NCBI RefSeq assembly: GCF_009730915.1
Contig: NC_052487.1
Location: 18,902,529 to 18,966,528 of the forward strand
Length of the DNA: 64,000 bases
DNA from: Dioscorea cayenensis subsp. rotundata
Taxonomy: Eukaryota; Streptophyta; Magnoliopsida; Dioscoreales; Dioscoreaceae
Reading direction: 5' to 3'
The position numbers and the translations under genes were made by a program. Numbering within the stretch: the stretch's first letter is position 1; each line of letters begins with the position of its first letter. The notes under the pieces were generated by a model, which was not told the origin of the DNA, did not search any database, and saw nothing but the letters and a program-made list of their open reading frames with translations. This document shows, piece by piece, positions 33,951 to 45,429 of this stretch.

Positions 33951-35313
33951 ATGGAAACGGCGAGGCTTGCAGCACCGAAGACACTGAAGAAAGCCTTGAC
34001 CAGCATCCTCCGCGCCCGGCGCTCCCCGGACGACAACGACGACGACACCGCACGCAAGCTCAAGCCCTTCCAAAACCTTCAACCAATACCCGACCGTCCT
34101 ACTCTCCGATGCCAACACCGACAATCCCAAGAAAGAACACCAACAACAACAACAACAACAACAAAAACAAAAACAACAGAAAGACACAGAGCCTTTATTA
34201 GACAACATCTTCGTCTCCATCTCCGGCATCAAAGCCTCCTACGCCCAGCTCCAACTCGCCCAGTCCCCATACAACCCTGACACCATCCAAAACGCCGACG
34301 AAGCCATCGTCTTCCAACTCAAACACTTGTCCCAACTCAAACACTCATATCTCAAAAACCAACCTTTTACCCCTCAACCACCCCTCTCCGCTCAGATCCA
34401 AGAACAACAAAACCTCCTTAAAACGTACAAAATCACCATCAAAAAGCTTGAGTCTGAACTCCACTACAAAGACGACGAGATCCACTCCATTGAATCACAA
34501 CTACTCGAAGCTCAATCCCAGTGCTCCTCCATCGAAGCCAAGCTCCACCCAAACCGCTCCCTCTCCGCTCTCCGTGACCTCCATCTCTCCGGCCTCAACC
34601 CCACCCACTTCCTCTCCGCTCTTCGCTACACCGTCAAGTCACTCAGGCATTTCGTCAAACACTTGATGGCCGAGATGGACTCCGCCGGATGGGACCTCGA
34701 CGCCGCAGCCACCGCCATCCACAACGACACCCCTCGCCGCGATCTCGCCTTCGAGTCCTATGTCTCTTTAAAAATGTTCTCCGATTTCCAGCGCCCCGAT
34801 TACGGTCTCCGTGGCTTGGATTGCTGCGGCTCATGGGATCAGCACCGCTTCTTCAATGAATTCTCCTCATCCACGCATTTGAGCTGGAATCAGCTGTTCA
34901 AAAGGAACGCTCAAGCGTGGGAGTTTGTGAGAGCGAAGTACCTCGCCATCGTTCATCCCAAGATGGAGGCTTCCTTCTTCGGAGATCTAGAACAAAGGGG
35001 TCTTTTGAGTTCGGGACGTGGGTTTCCAGACTCAGAGCTTTTTGCTGAGTTCGCGGAGATGGCGAGGCGGCTCTGGCTTCTCCACTGCTTGTTCTTCTCG
35101 TTCTCGCCGGCGCCGGCAATCTTTCAGGCGGCTAGAGGAGTTCGGTTCTCCGATGTATTCATGGAGAACGCTGTTGGTGAAGAGACGACGAGCTATGGTG
35201 GTACTAAGCGCCGGCCCACGGTTGCGTTCACGGTGGTCCCTGGGTTTCGAGTGGGCCGGGCCGTTATACAGTGCCGTGTCTGTTTGTCCAGTAAGAGCAA
35301 TCAACGGTCATGA
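33951..35313 (+). CDS. DUF641 family protein (GIL1/IRKI-like), single exon, one apparent frameshift
   Basis: From ATG 33951 the frame reads METARLAAPKTLKKALTSIL. The family-like sequence then moves to another frame near 34075, where one surplus C in CAAAACCTTC would account for it. The second frame is open to the stop at 35311-35313. Together they give about 453 aa, in the usual range for this family. Features in order: a basic N-terminus, a Gln run from CAA repeats (34141-34165), LLDNIFVSISGIKASYAQLQ, a predicted coiled coil (LLKTYKITIKKLESELHYKD), then DUF641 with SVKSLRHF-like and KMFSDFQRPDYGL, AIVHPKMEASFFGDLEQRG, FAEMARRLWLLHCLFFSF and the C-terminal VPGFRVGRAVIQCRVCL. Family members GIL1 and IRKI act in light-modulated gravitropism and with the IRK receptor kinase. 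The shift may be an assembly error. Confidence 0.85.
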
Positions 35314-36330
35314 TCATAGCATCATCATCATCATCATCAAGGCTATTTTGGTTGTATCAGTAATGTATACTAGTATTATTATAGTGAGCTTTAATATTAT
35401 TTTTAATGTTTTATTTTAATTTTTGGTTTTAAGTAAATATTTATATTTATATTTATCTGAATTTTATTGGCATAAATATTTTTTTTAAAAAAAATTTTAA
35501 TATAAAAATTTATGAAAAGGATGTGAGATTATGGAGAAATGGGAAGCTTGTGCAATGGTCCAATTTTTTTTTGGCAGAAATTGTTGTCTTCTTTTGTTCC
35601 TTGGGAACTTCATGTTTTGTGACATTGTGCTGCCCTCTGACCGGGTGGCTGGTGAATTGGGAATCGGGATTGATGGGTGGTTGGCTAAGTCAGGGACTAC
35701 CTGATAGTGGTATAAATAAATAAATAATGTTAATATTAGTTAATTATAAAAATAATTAACAGTATTTTGGTTTATTGGCACTATATCTATATCTCAAAAA
35801 TCGTGAAAGCATGTGGATGTTAAAGTATTAATTATATGTCTGTACACTTAACTTTTCTTAAATGTGATGTTTTTTTTTATATACTAAAGTTGTAACGTGT
35901 TTTGGACTCTTTTCTCTATATTTTTTTACTTGTCACCTTAGAAACTTTGTGCATCATTAAATGTTTTTTTAAATTTATCTCTTTAATTTAATGTATTTGT
36001 ATAATTTTTAATAAATCAAAATCAACTAAGCATTAAATTATATTCTCTACTAGTGGGGTTTTAAATAGGGGTAGTTTTAAAAAATAGTAGATTTTTTTAT
36101 AAAATATAGGTAATTAACTAATTTTAACCAATTTTTCTTAATCGGTATGAATTAGTAAAATGTGACAATTAAAAAGGAATGGAGGAAGTATCATATACAC
36201 ATGTACACAAATTACTGTTTATTAAAGATGTTTATTTCTAATCATTCGATGACGATTCAATGATTATTATTTATGTAGAAATGGTACCAATTTACTATTC
36301 TTGATCCTTGTAGGATTGTTCAATACTGTT
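35314..36330. other. 3' flank of the DUF641 gene and AT-rich intergenic DNA
   Basis: A (CAT)n run (35320-35338) follows the stop codon. The remainder is AT-rich, with no supportable gene. Confidence 0.5.
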
Positions 36331-36344
36331 TATGAATAAATTTT

Positions 36345-36405
36345 AACCGTTGGATGGGGATCCAACGGCTACCGTGGACGTCCCTAGATTTGAAATCTAG
36401 GGATG
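36345..36405. repeat. Two adjacent short palindromes
   Basis: CCGTTGGATggggATCCAACGG is followed by the nearly perfect hairpin CCCTAGATTTGAAATCTAGGG. Stem-loops like these often mark transposon ends or small foldback remnants. No TIR partner was identified. Confidence 0.6.
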
Positions 36406-36429
36406 CCCCTAAATGATGGATGCTCTATA

Positions 36430-36715
36430 TTTGTTAAAAAAGTAGAGGATCCGCAAAGAAAATCAAGAGAGCAATAAGATAATCAAGATTCACGAGGTTC
36501 GACAATGTGCATACGTCCTCAGGAGTGGATATTCCTCTTATTCACTTGTCTCGCCTCTCTCAAACAAACAGGGTTACATGTAGATACAAATCTTATCCAG
36601 ATACAGTTTACGAAATAAACCAATGCTCTCCCAATAGGACAGATGCTATCGCTCCACTCCTACGTCTACTCGTTTACTTCCATACACAATATATATATAT
36701 ATATATCCATCCAAT
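36430..36715. mobile_element. Probable LTR retrotransposon fragment
   Basis: The stretch containing CAAGATTCACGAGGTTCGAC, then CATACGTCCTCAGGAGTGGA and a balanced-composition tail resembles a conserved block seen in many plant LTRs (GATTTACGTGGTTCGGC...CCTACGTCC). No second LTR or internal domains lie nearby, so this is a solo or truncated remnant. An (AT)n run follows at about 36690-36705. Confidence 0.45.
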
Positions 36716-36759
36716 TTTTTTGTAAAAATATCAAATTTTTACGTACTAATACCTATAGA

Positions 36760-37060
36760 CTATATAAATTATGTTTAGAAAAAAAATAAAAATTTAAAAA
36801 AAAATAAAAATTTATTATTTGACCCAATAATATTTTATAAATAGGTTTATATAGTATACTTTTTTTTAAAGAAAATCTATTATTTAACTCTTTCATTTAT
36901 TATAAATTAGCTTATATAGTATAAATATTATATTTTTAATAAAAAATTGTAAAAGGTTACTGTTTGACCACTTGATATTTATAAATTAGGATATAACATA
37001 TAGAAAATATATATTTTTAGAAAAAAATATTTATAAAAATCTATTATTTGGCCTATAGCC
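36760..37060. repeat. Degenerate AT-rich tandem repeat
   Basis: About four loose copies of a 75-90 bp unit with TTATTTGACC, ATATTTATAAATTAG and TATATAGTATA-like words. Confidence 0.5.
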
Positions 37061-37315
37061 TCCCCAACCAAATTGGCTCGGTCGAACGATAATGAATATG
37101 TCCTACAACTTAATTTGAATATATATTTTTTTAAAAGACAATTTTTTATACCTAGTTTTAATTTTTCGAGTCAACACCCCCCTTTATTTTCCTTCTAACT
37201 CTAGGGACATCTCGATCTTAATGACTGTGACTTTTTTTCTCTGTTTCTAGATAGAAGTGTAAGGTATTTGTTTGGTTTCTATCTTTATTTTTGTTAGCGG
37301 ATTGCTAATCAATTT

Positions 37316-37400
37316 GAACGGCTATGATCTATTACATTAGTTTTGTGATCATCATCATTGGCTATGATCTATTACGTTAGTTTTGTGATCATCATCATTG
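37316..37400. repeat. 40-bp tandem duplication
   Basis: GGCTATGATCTATTAC(A/G)TTAG followed by TTTTGTGATCATCATCATT occurs twice head to tail with one base difference. Confidence 0.92.
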
Positions 37401-39186
37401 TGTATCCTACCATGTAACTGTTTCTAATACTAATATATATATATATATACATATATGCTTTTCCGTCATTAATTTTTTGAATTTTGTAAATTTTATTTAT
37501 ATATTTTTTAAAATACTAAAAATATGACAATTTAGTAATTTCAAATGAATTCAGATTTAAAAACTAGGATTTTTTTAAAAAAATATTTAAAAAAATTGAG
37601 GGATTTTTATTAAATTGGAAGAATTAATAAAAAAATAGAAGAATTGGTGGGATTTTCAGATAGTTCTTGTTTATAGCAGGTCCATGGAGCTTTCTATAAT
37701 ACAAAATTCATTTGAAAACTTATTGCATTAGATTTTAGAAAAAAAATGATGAAAAGTTGCATTACTAAATATTTAGAATGAAAACATTCGAAAACTAATA
37801 AATTATTTATTAAAAAAATGTAGTAAATTAATTAGGAATTTCAGTTCAAAATAAATGTATTACACACTATATTGCTTATTTATAGTTTGATATGTGCAGA
37901 AAAGAAAATGTAAAGCTTAACAATAAATTTCTAAAGTTAAATTTATTGTTCTTGTTTTGCTTTTATAATTAAAGAAATTGGAAGGCATCCAAGCACTATT
38001 CCTCTCCTTTGTTTAAATAAAAATAATCTTTCTAACTTTATATAAAGCTAAAAAGAGAGTTCTAAAGAATACATACATACATAAACATATACACACACAT
38101 ATTTCTTATTTCTTTCTTTGCTTTCTTCTTTTTTATTCACACTTTTCTCCTTGTTTTTTTATTTTTTTTTTTTTACTACTTTCTACTTTCTTTCCCTCAA
38201 GTTTCATTTCTTTCTTTTTTTTCTTTCATTCTTCCATTTTTTTTCATTCCTTTTTCTTTTCAAACATTGATTCTATTGTGCCATCATTATAGTTATTCCT
38301 TCATTTATCTAGAAAAATTGATATAGGCTCCCTACCCTAGATGCTAATGTTGTTAGACAATTAAATCAAATCAAAAGAAGCATTAATTTTCGATTTCTCA
38401 ATTGTAATTATGAAAACTTCATAGGAATTGACTGTTAGGAAGCTTAAAAAAAAAAAAAATCATATCTCTCTATAATTTAAAAAATCAAATAAAAATATAT
38501 AATATGTGAGAATTAATTACAAAATTAATTAATAAGCACTTTTACATTAGGGGGAAAATATACATTGGGTAAAAAACTAGTTAATTATATAATAATTTAA
38601 TAAAATTAGACAACCTAGAGGGGTTGTGAGTTGTTTTTTTAACCTAGCCCAGTCAAACTAGTCTAGTCAACCAACCTATGCGTGCCAAAATAGCAATTGA
38701 TTTTATACTGTGACGGACTTAATTACAAGTTGAGATATTTCCAACCTGTGACCCAGTGGATGAGAACGCTTGCACACCCATTACTAGTTATATTGTAACG
38801 GACTCGATTATAAATTGGAATATCTTCAACCTGTGACCCAATGAGTTGGAATGCTTGGGCGTGCCTGACTCAACAGCTATAATGTTGTTGCGCACTTCGA
38901 TGGCAAATGACTATATATATATATATATATATTTAAATAAAACAAGTGGGCTTTCACAGGTGAGTTCTGATGTTTTTCAGCGGTTTTGAGAGGGTCGGGT
39001 CAAGTTTGCAAGGCCAACTCAACACAACCTACCACAGTCTATTTAAGGACTTTGAGGGGTCTGTTAACTAGTATTGCCCGTTGGAGACAATCACCGTGTC
39101 AATTCCATAACAAAATCATAATAATAGCACTAATTAAAAAAAATTGAACAGATATAAATAATTAATCATGAAAACGAAACTATAAA
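37401..39186. other. AT-rich intergenic DNA with a degenerate duplication
   Basis: No gene is supported. Two diverged copies of a block with GACGGACTTAATTAC..AGTTGAGATAT and CAACCTGTGACCCA(G/A)TG lie at about 38705-38785 and 38795-38880. (AT)n runs occur near 37432-37455 and 38911-38930. Pyrimidine-rich DNA at 38100-38280 has no family signal. Confidence 0.5.
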
Positions 39187-39451
39187 GGTAGAGTACCATA
39201 TTTAGTCCCTCTAATATAGTCAGTCTGCCCCTTTGGTCTCTCTAATATAATTTGTTCATAGGAGGTCTATGTATTTTAATTTTTGAGAAATGTGAGTCCT
39301 CATATGGACCTCCTAGGGACAAATTATATTAGAGAAAAACTTTATATTTCTCAAAAATTAAAATATCAGGGACCTCTAGGGACAAATCATATTAGAAGGG
39401 ACCAAAGTGACAGACTGATTATAGTAAGGGGACTAAATAAGGTATTCTACC
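39187..39451. mobile_element. 265-bp foldback/MITE element
   Basis: Nearly the whole segment is one inverted repeat. The left arm starts GGTAGAGTACCATATTTAGT and the right arm, read on the other strand, starts GGTAGAATACCTTATTTAGT. The arms continue through CCCTTTGGTCTCTCTAATAT against ATATTAGAAGGGACCAAAG and AATTTTTGAGAAAT against ATTTCTCAAAAATT. No coding capacity and no clear target duplication. Confidence 0.85.
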
Positions 39452-39512
39452 AACTAGAAACAATGAAGATTTAATTTATAAATAACAATTTGATTGAAGA
39501 AATCAGCTATAC

Positions 39513-39644
39513 CTTATGCTTCTTATCCTCAGGAGGTGGTGTATGCTTCTCCGGTGCTGAACGTTGCTCAAGTGTTTGGACTATGATGCTCTCTAGTGCC
39601 CCACATGAGTCCAGCTTCTTAAGACTTTCATCTTGAATGAATTT
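39513..39644 (-). other. Orphan exon-like segment (44 codons)
   Basis: On the minus strand, TTTTAACCAG| precedes an open 132-nt block ending AAG|GTATAG, which are good acceptor and donor contexts. The block is phase 0 at both ends. It reads KFIQDESLKKLDSCGALESI, followed by IVQTLEQRS and a Pro/Lys-rich end (HTPPPEDKKHK), far from random composition for this AT-rich region. I do not recognise the family and found no partner exon within 1 kb either side. It may be a gene fragment or one exon of a gene with long introns. Confidence 0.4.
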
Positions 39645-40655
39645 CTGGTTAAAAGATCCTTTGGAAAAACTCGATAAATCGCATCATTTTAGCTCTAAAA
39701 ACCCTAGGTTTGCTTGGATGAAGTGAAAGGATGGGTTCATAAAGTAATGGAAAGGAGGGAAAGGGAAGGGAAAGGAAGGATTGAATACATATCTTACTTG
39801 GGGGGAAGGAAAGTAAAGTAAGGGTTTTCACTATTTTGTGTTTGGTTTGGAAGTAAAAGAAAGTAAAGTTATGTAATGTTATTACCAAAATACCCTTATA
39901 TTGCTCCAATTCAAACACAAAAAACATAGGCATTTGGATTATTTTTATTTATGTTTTTGCACAACTAATCCAAATTTTTGGTTTGGGCCTTTATCATTTC
40001 AACATACAAATTCATCAAAAGCCTTTATATTATAAGCTAGAGTGTTCCAATGGAGAAGAAGAGGAAGGAGAGAGCAAGAGAAAGAGAGAGTGTGTGGGCC
40101 CAGAGGACAATTTTTATAACTAACTGGCATTCTACACGTCTCGCCATCCATAACAACCTGTTTAAAAGGTATTTTTAATCCATATTTTCAAAAAATATTT
40201 TCAAATTATTTAATTAAATTATAATTTTTTAAAAATAAATTTAATTCATATTTTTCTGAAAATATTTAAAATGTTTCATTAAATTATAAATTTTTAATTC
40301 ATATTTTCTGAAAAATATTTAAATTTTAATTAAATTATAATTTTTTAAAAAATAAATTTTTAATTCATATTTTCTGAAAATATTTAAATTTTTTAATTAA
40401 ATGAAAAAAATTTAAAATAAATTTTCATTCATATTTTTAGAAAATATTTAAATTTTAATTAAATTATAATTTTTTAAGTGAACTTGTAAATCAAATTATA
40501 TGTTACTCAAATTACAGTGTAATTGAAAATGTTGTATTTTAAATTACAACATTGTTGTTTGGATTGTTGTAATTGTAAATTCTGCATTTACTTTATTTTT
40601 GTTTGGTGTGGGCTCCTTTCTTTCCACCCGGCCTTTGATTAGGATTGACCGGATA
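39645..40655. other. AT-rich intergenic DNA with a degenerate tandem repeat
   Basis: Between about 40180 and 40470, four loose copies of a roughly 70-bp unit (TTCATATTTTCTGAAAATATTTAAA, then AATTAAATTATAATTTTT) follow each other. The GA/AG-rich stretch at 39720-39870 looks like a decayed MITE end. No gene is seen. Confidence 0.5.
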
Positions 40656-41109
40656 AAAAGCATGGATCACAAATCAAATCTTAATATTTTGTAGACTTGA
40701 GGATTGTGGGTTCATGACTTCCATTAGAGGGCGATCCCCTAATGTTAATTACTACCGGACATTGTCACGAGAACCTCCGATTAAGAAAAATAAGTGTGAA
40801 GAAAAAGCAGTTTCGACAAATAAATTTTTTTATTCATGAATTCATAGACTTCGTTGAAAGTACAAGAGTTTGGAATTTAATCATCTTAACGCAACAATAA
40901 TTGTAGCCTTTTATCTCCTTCCACTATTTTCACGAAAATTGCGCTTTGACTTTTGTTGACTTTTTGGTCTTCGCAATCGCAGTCGAAATATGCATCTTGA
41001 ACATAACTTAAAAAAACTGGTGAAGTTGTGTCTTAGATATTTGAATTTGCATCTTGGACTTGATTTGGAACTTGATTTGATTCTTCGTAAGCTTGACCTT
41101 GAGCTTGTG

Positions 41110-42400
41110 AAACTTTTTGCAACTGGTGAACTCTCCAACGCTTTATCCTTGAGGTTGTTGAGCTCATTTGTTGATTTATTTGGAACTTGGATCTTTGATT
41201 TTTGCATCTTAGATTTAATTTGGATTTCAAAGTCTGTGGATTCCCTATGTTGATGAATCACAAACTTGGTTTGACCTTTCATAAACTTCGTCGTCATGCT
41301 TGTGAAGCTTTTTGCAACTTATGAACTCTTCAGCGTCTTAGCTTTGAGGGTTGTTGAACTCATTTGTTGACTTTGTTTGAAACTTGGAACTTGGACTTTT
41401 CAGTTATCATCTTGAATTTGATTTGGAACTTGATTTGATTTTTTTTTACAAGCTTCGGTCTTCAGGCTTGTGAGGCTTTTTGTAACTTGTGAACTCTTCA
41501 ACATTTTAACTTTGAGGTTGTTGGGTTCATTTGTTGAATTTGAATTCTTTAATTTGACTTAAAACTTCATTTGACTTTTCATAAGCTTCAGCCTTTAGGC
41601 TTGTGAAACTTTTTGCAACTTGTGAACTCTTTAACACTTCAACTTTGAGGTTGTTGAGCTCATTTGCTGATTTGTTTGAAACTTGAAACTTGGGTCTTGA
41701 CTTTGAACTTGCTCCTTGGGAATTTGATTATGTATCTTAAACTTTGATTTGGATTTCAAGTTGTGGATTCTTTGTATTGATGAATCACAAACTTGGTTTG
41801 ACTTTTCATGAGCTTGAGCTTTTATGCTTTAGTGAAGCTTTTTACAACTTAGTGAACTCTTCAACTCTTCGTCCCTTGAGGTCGTTGAGCTCATTTGTTG
41901 ATTTTATTTGAAACTTGAAACTTGGACATTTGATCTTTTGCATCTTGGATTTGATTTGAAACTTGATTTGACTTTCCATAAGCTTCGGCTCTTGGGCTTG
42001 TGAAACTTTTGTGGAACTTATGAACTCCTCCAAGCTTCAACTCTGAGGTTGTTGAGCTCGTTTATCTTGGATGTTTTGAGTTTGTCTTGAATTTGATCCG
42101 GACTTTAAGTTATAGATTCTCGCGTTGAGAAATCGCCAAATATGGTTTGAGCTTTTTCATGAACTTGGCTTTTTATGCTTGTGAAGCTTTTTACAACTTA
42201 TGAACTCTTTGACTCTTCATCCTTCAGATTGTTGGGTTCATTTGTTGAATTTGCATTCTTTTGATTTGATTTGGAACTTGATTTGGAACTTCATTTGATT
42301 TTTTTCATAAGCTTGGCCTTTAGGGCTTGTGAAACTTTTTGCAACTTGTGAACTCTTGACATCTGTAATCTTGAGGGTTGTTGAGCTCGTCCATCGATTC
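41110..42400. repeat. Degenerate minisatellite, 8 copies of about 135-230 bp
   Basis: Repeating words are CTTGTGAA(G/A)CTTTTTGCAACTT, GTGAACTCTTCAAC, GAGGTTGTTGAGCTCATTTG and GAAACTTGGACTT. The GAACTCT word recurs near 41130, 41320, 41488, 41623, 41852, 42020, 42201 and 42348. Copies differ in length. Confidence 0.85.
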
Positions 42401-42539
42401 ATCATTTTTAATGCCTTGATTTTTGATTTTTGATTTTTGATTTTTGATTTTTGATTTATTTTTTTATTTTTATTTTTATTTTATTTTTATTTTTATGAGA
42501 ATGCTTCGCTTTTTGAAGGTCTTGAAATTTCTTTGTCAC

Positions 42540-42970
42540 TCTAAAAAGAGTCAATGGCCTCAAAAAGGGTCGATGAGCTCAAAAAAGAATTTTATTGGTT
42601 TTGAAATTTTTCATCCCTTCTAAGTGAGTCGATGGCCTCAAAGCAGAGTCCATGAGCTCAAAGAGGGTTTTAAGGGTTTTTGGAATGTTTCATTACTCGA
42701 GAGAGAGTCGATGGCCTCAAAGCAGGGGTCCATGAGCTCGAAAGAGTTTTAAGGGTTTTGAAATTTTTCAGTTACTGAAAGAGAGTCAGATAGCTTCAAA
42801 CGAGGGTCCATCGACTCAAAAGAGAGTTTTAAGGGGTTTTGGAATTTTTTTATCACTCCTAAGAGAGTTAATTGCCTCAAACAGGGGTCCATCGACTCAA
42901 AGAGATTTGTCATCACTCCAAAGAGAGTCGATGGCGCTCAAACCGGGTCAAGAGCTCAAAGAGAGTTTTT
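42540..42970. repeat. Degenerate minisatellite, about 80 bp x 5
   Basis: Each unit has GAGAGTCGATGGCCTCAAA, then CAGGGTCCATGAGCTCAAAG, AGTTTTAAGGGTTTTGAAAT and TTTTCATCACT. Preceded by a (TTTTTGA)n / (ATTTTT)n simple repeat at 42412-42497. Confidence 0.88.
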
Positions 42971-44460
42971 AAAAGGATTTTCGATAGCCAATCCGCTTAG
43001 TGATTGTTAAGATGCAATGAAGAGGCCCTCGAAAAGAGAGCAATCGACATGCATTAGACATCACGGTAAGCTTAAGGGGGTCTTGTGAAATTACCAAAGT
43101 ACCCCTCATCTTCGCTAAAAATCCTTTTTTTTCTTTTTATTTTTTCTTTGCATTGAGGCCCTCTAACTTTTCATTTTTTCACATTTTATGAAATTTTGCA
43201 AATGAACCCCCAAACTTTCATATTTTCATATTTTTTCATGGCTTTTTGCTGGTTAAACCCTCGAGCTTTCATATTTTCGCACATTTTTCACAATTTTGCA
43301 TATGTGTCCTCAAATACTTTCGCTTTTTACTTCTCCATAGATTTTTGTAATGAAACCCAATTTTTCTACAAAAATTTTTTTGCCGAATTTTTATATGAGA
43401 GCCCCTTCTATCTTTTTCCTCTTTTTCTAACAAAGAATCCAAATATCGAATGAATAACATTCGTCTCGAATTACATCGAAATATTAGCCAAATCTAAAGG
43501 CCAAGACATGAGATGGAGGTTTTGATTCTGAAAACGTCTTGTGAAGTAATACATAAAGACATGCTACTTTGGTATATAACTCATTACTCATTTAAGCAAG
43601 GAATGCATGGTTCACAAAAGCAATCCACAGTGCATGTCCCACCATGACTAATATTCACATAGGAATGAATGAACAGTGAAGCACGGGTTATGAGAATTTT
43701 TGTTTTGTAAAACTAAAATCTAGGCATTTTGCATTGATGCAACTAGAACATGTATATGTATAAATATTTTTGAATAGAATTCTATAAGAGCATCTACCTC
43801 TTTCAGTCATAAGCACTGACGAGTTTCTCAAGCATGCCTCGAGATTTGTGCTAGGGTTCCCGAACATCATCTTGCTTGCCGTGGTGGAGCAATTGATCTT
43901 CTCTTTCTTTTTTTTTTATAGGGAAACATCAAAATGCTAACAAGTCAATTTGATGAAGAACTTCATCGATGATCTCTATGATTGAATGTTGTCTCTCGCC
44001 ATTGATCTTCCTATTGCCTCGGGATTGAGATCGAGATCCGGGATCGGAGAAGAGAACAAGCAACGAGGCTTCTTAGGTTACGCCGGGTGGTGGCTGGCCA
44101 GGCCTATATACATCGTCACCACCAGCTGCTTGTACTTCATCTTATCCTTGACTTTCTTTGGCTCATCTCGTCAGAGAAAGAGAGAGGGAAGAATAATAGA
44201 GCTGAAGGACCATTGATCGGACTCTTTTTTTCTTCCCTTCTCCGCTCTCCTCCTTCTCTTCTCTCCCCTGCTTTTTCCCTTTTTTTCTCTTCTTTTTCCA
44301 CAAATCCTCAACTTCAAAAATCCTCAACCTCGAGAGATTTTTCCTTCTTCACTTTTAAATTTCAAAATCCCTTCTTATCTTATCAATTTCTTTTTATTTC
44401 TTTTTTATATTCTCACTCGCGACATCATTTTAGCCCTCATATATATTTTTTTATTTGATT

Positions 44461-44687
44461 TTTTCTAATATTTTTCTTCTATTTCTAAAAAGTCTATATA
44501 AACATTTGGTATGATGCAAGTTAAATGATATAATCACCCTGTAATTGAGATGGTAAGATTACCCCTCCCCACCCCCACCCCCACCCCCCACCATGAATTA
44601 TTTATTATTAATTAATTAATACTTTATATATATAAAATAAATAATTAATTTTATTTTTGTGTTTTGCCATTTTCTGAATATATGTTC

Positions 44688-44729
<42 letters not shown>

Positions 44730-45345
44730 ATATATTTTGTTATTTGATAATTAGAACATGCCTTTTTGTGTTAATCAAAATTTGGTTGGAATGATGGTCA
44801 TTGCCATAAACATTTTTATGCTTTAAATTATGTATTTTTAATAAAAATTAGAATTTATTGGTAATAAATTCTGATAATGATTTATATTTATTGCTAATGA
44901 ATAATAAGTTTATATTTTTCTTATAAATGTAGGATGTAGTAGTTAATGATTTTTAATGTTAATTAGTAATTCTATTTATTTGTTCATTACAAAAATAAAT
45001 TTTAATTCAATCACCTTGTGACAAAATACATCCATGTTCATAAAAAAAACGCTAAAACACAGTTTTCATTGTTTTTATTAGGTTTTCTTTTAAGAAAAAT
45101 TATTATTATTATTATTATTATTATTATTTTAACTTTAATTCGATTTTAATTTTCAAAGCTTTCTTACCTCTTAAAAAAAACTTATTTTCTTAAATCTGTC
45201 ACAAGTTTGATTAGTTTTTTCTATTTTGTTGACAAGTAACTGAAATACTAACCCAAAATTAATAATATTATTATAAAAAAATAAATAGTTGACATAAAAA
45301 ATACATAAAAAATAGCGTCTATATACCCATGACTCGATGTCTTGA
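44461..45345. other. AT-rich intergenic DNA with simple repeats
   Basis: Includes a C-rich tract (44562-44592), an (AT)n run at about 44691-44725 and a (TTA)n run at about 45102-45128. No coding region. Confidence 0.6.
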
Positions 45346-45429
45346 AGCTAACCACACCTATGGGGTTAGCAAATCACACCTACGGACTTAGCAATTCCGT
45401 AGGTATGGTTTACTTAGGTGCGGTTAGCT
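45346..45429. repeat. 84-bp nested palindrome
   Basis: The outer arms AGCTAACCACACCTA and TAGGTGCGGTTAGCT are inverted. Inside, CTACGGACTTAGCAATTCCGTAG is a second stem-loop. It is probably a small foldback element, 450 bp upstream of the SR-protein start codon. Confidence 0.8.

Larger units (their letters stand above)
40660..44460. mobile_element. Repeat-array region, possibly a large non-autonomous element
   Basis: Near 40690-40800 a block with TAATGTTAATTAC, GAGAACCTCCGATTAAG and a purine-rich tail resembles the block near 8350-8430 at the left part of the nested insertion. It is followed by two minisatellite arrays (41110-42400 and 42540-42970), a T-rich stretch with (C/T)TTTCATATTTTC words (43140-43330), then a balanced-composition segment (43870-44230) with a TATATA word. 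No transposase or polymerase domains and no defined ends, so the element call is tentative. Confidence 0.35.

Noticed and set aside
34448..35419. Other-frame ORFs inside the DUF641 gene
   Set aside because: Shadows of a GC-rich coding exon; only one frame matches DUF641.
40911..42033. Lys/Ser/Gln-rich open frames on the minus strand and Leu-rich frames on the plus strand
   Set aside because: They follow the degenerate minisatellite and repeat with its unit; no independent protein signal.
43986..44458. Plus-strand ORFs of 76 and 123 codons
   Set aside because: Balanced composition made them worth a look, but they overlap in different frames, end in T-rich DNA and show no domain or splice structure.
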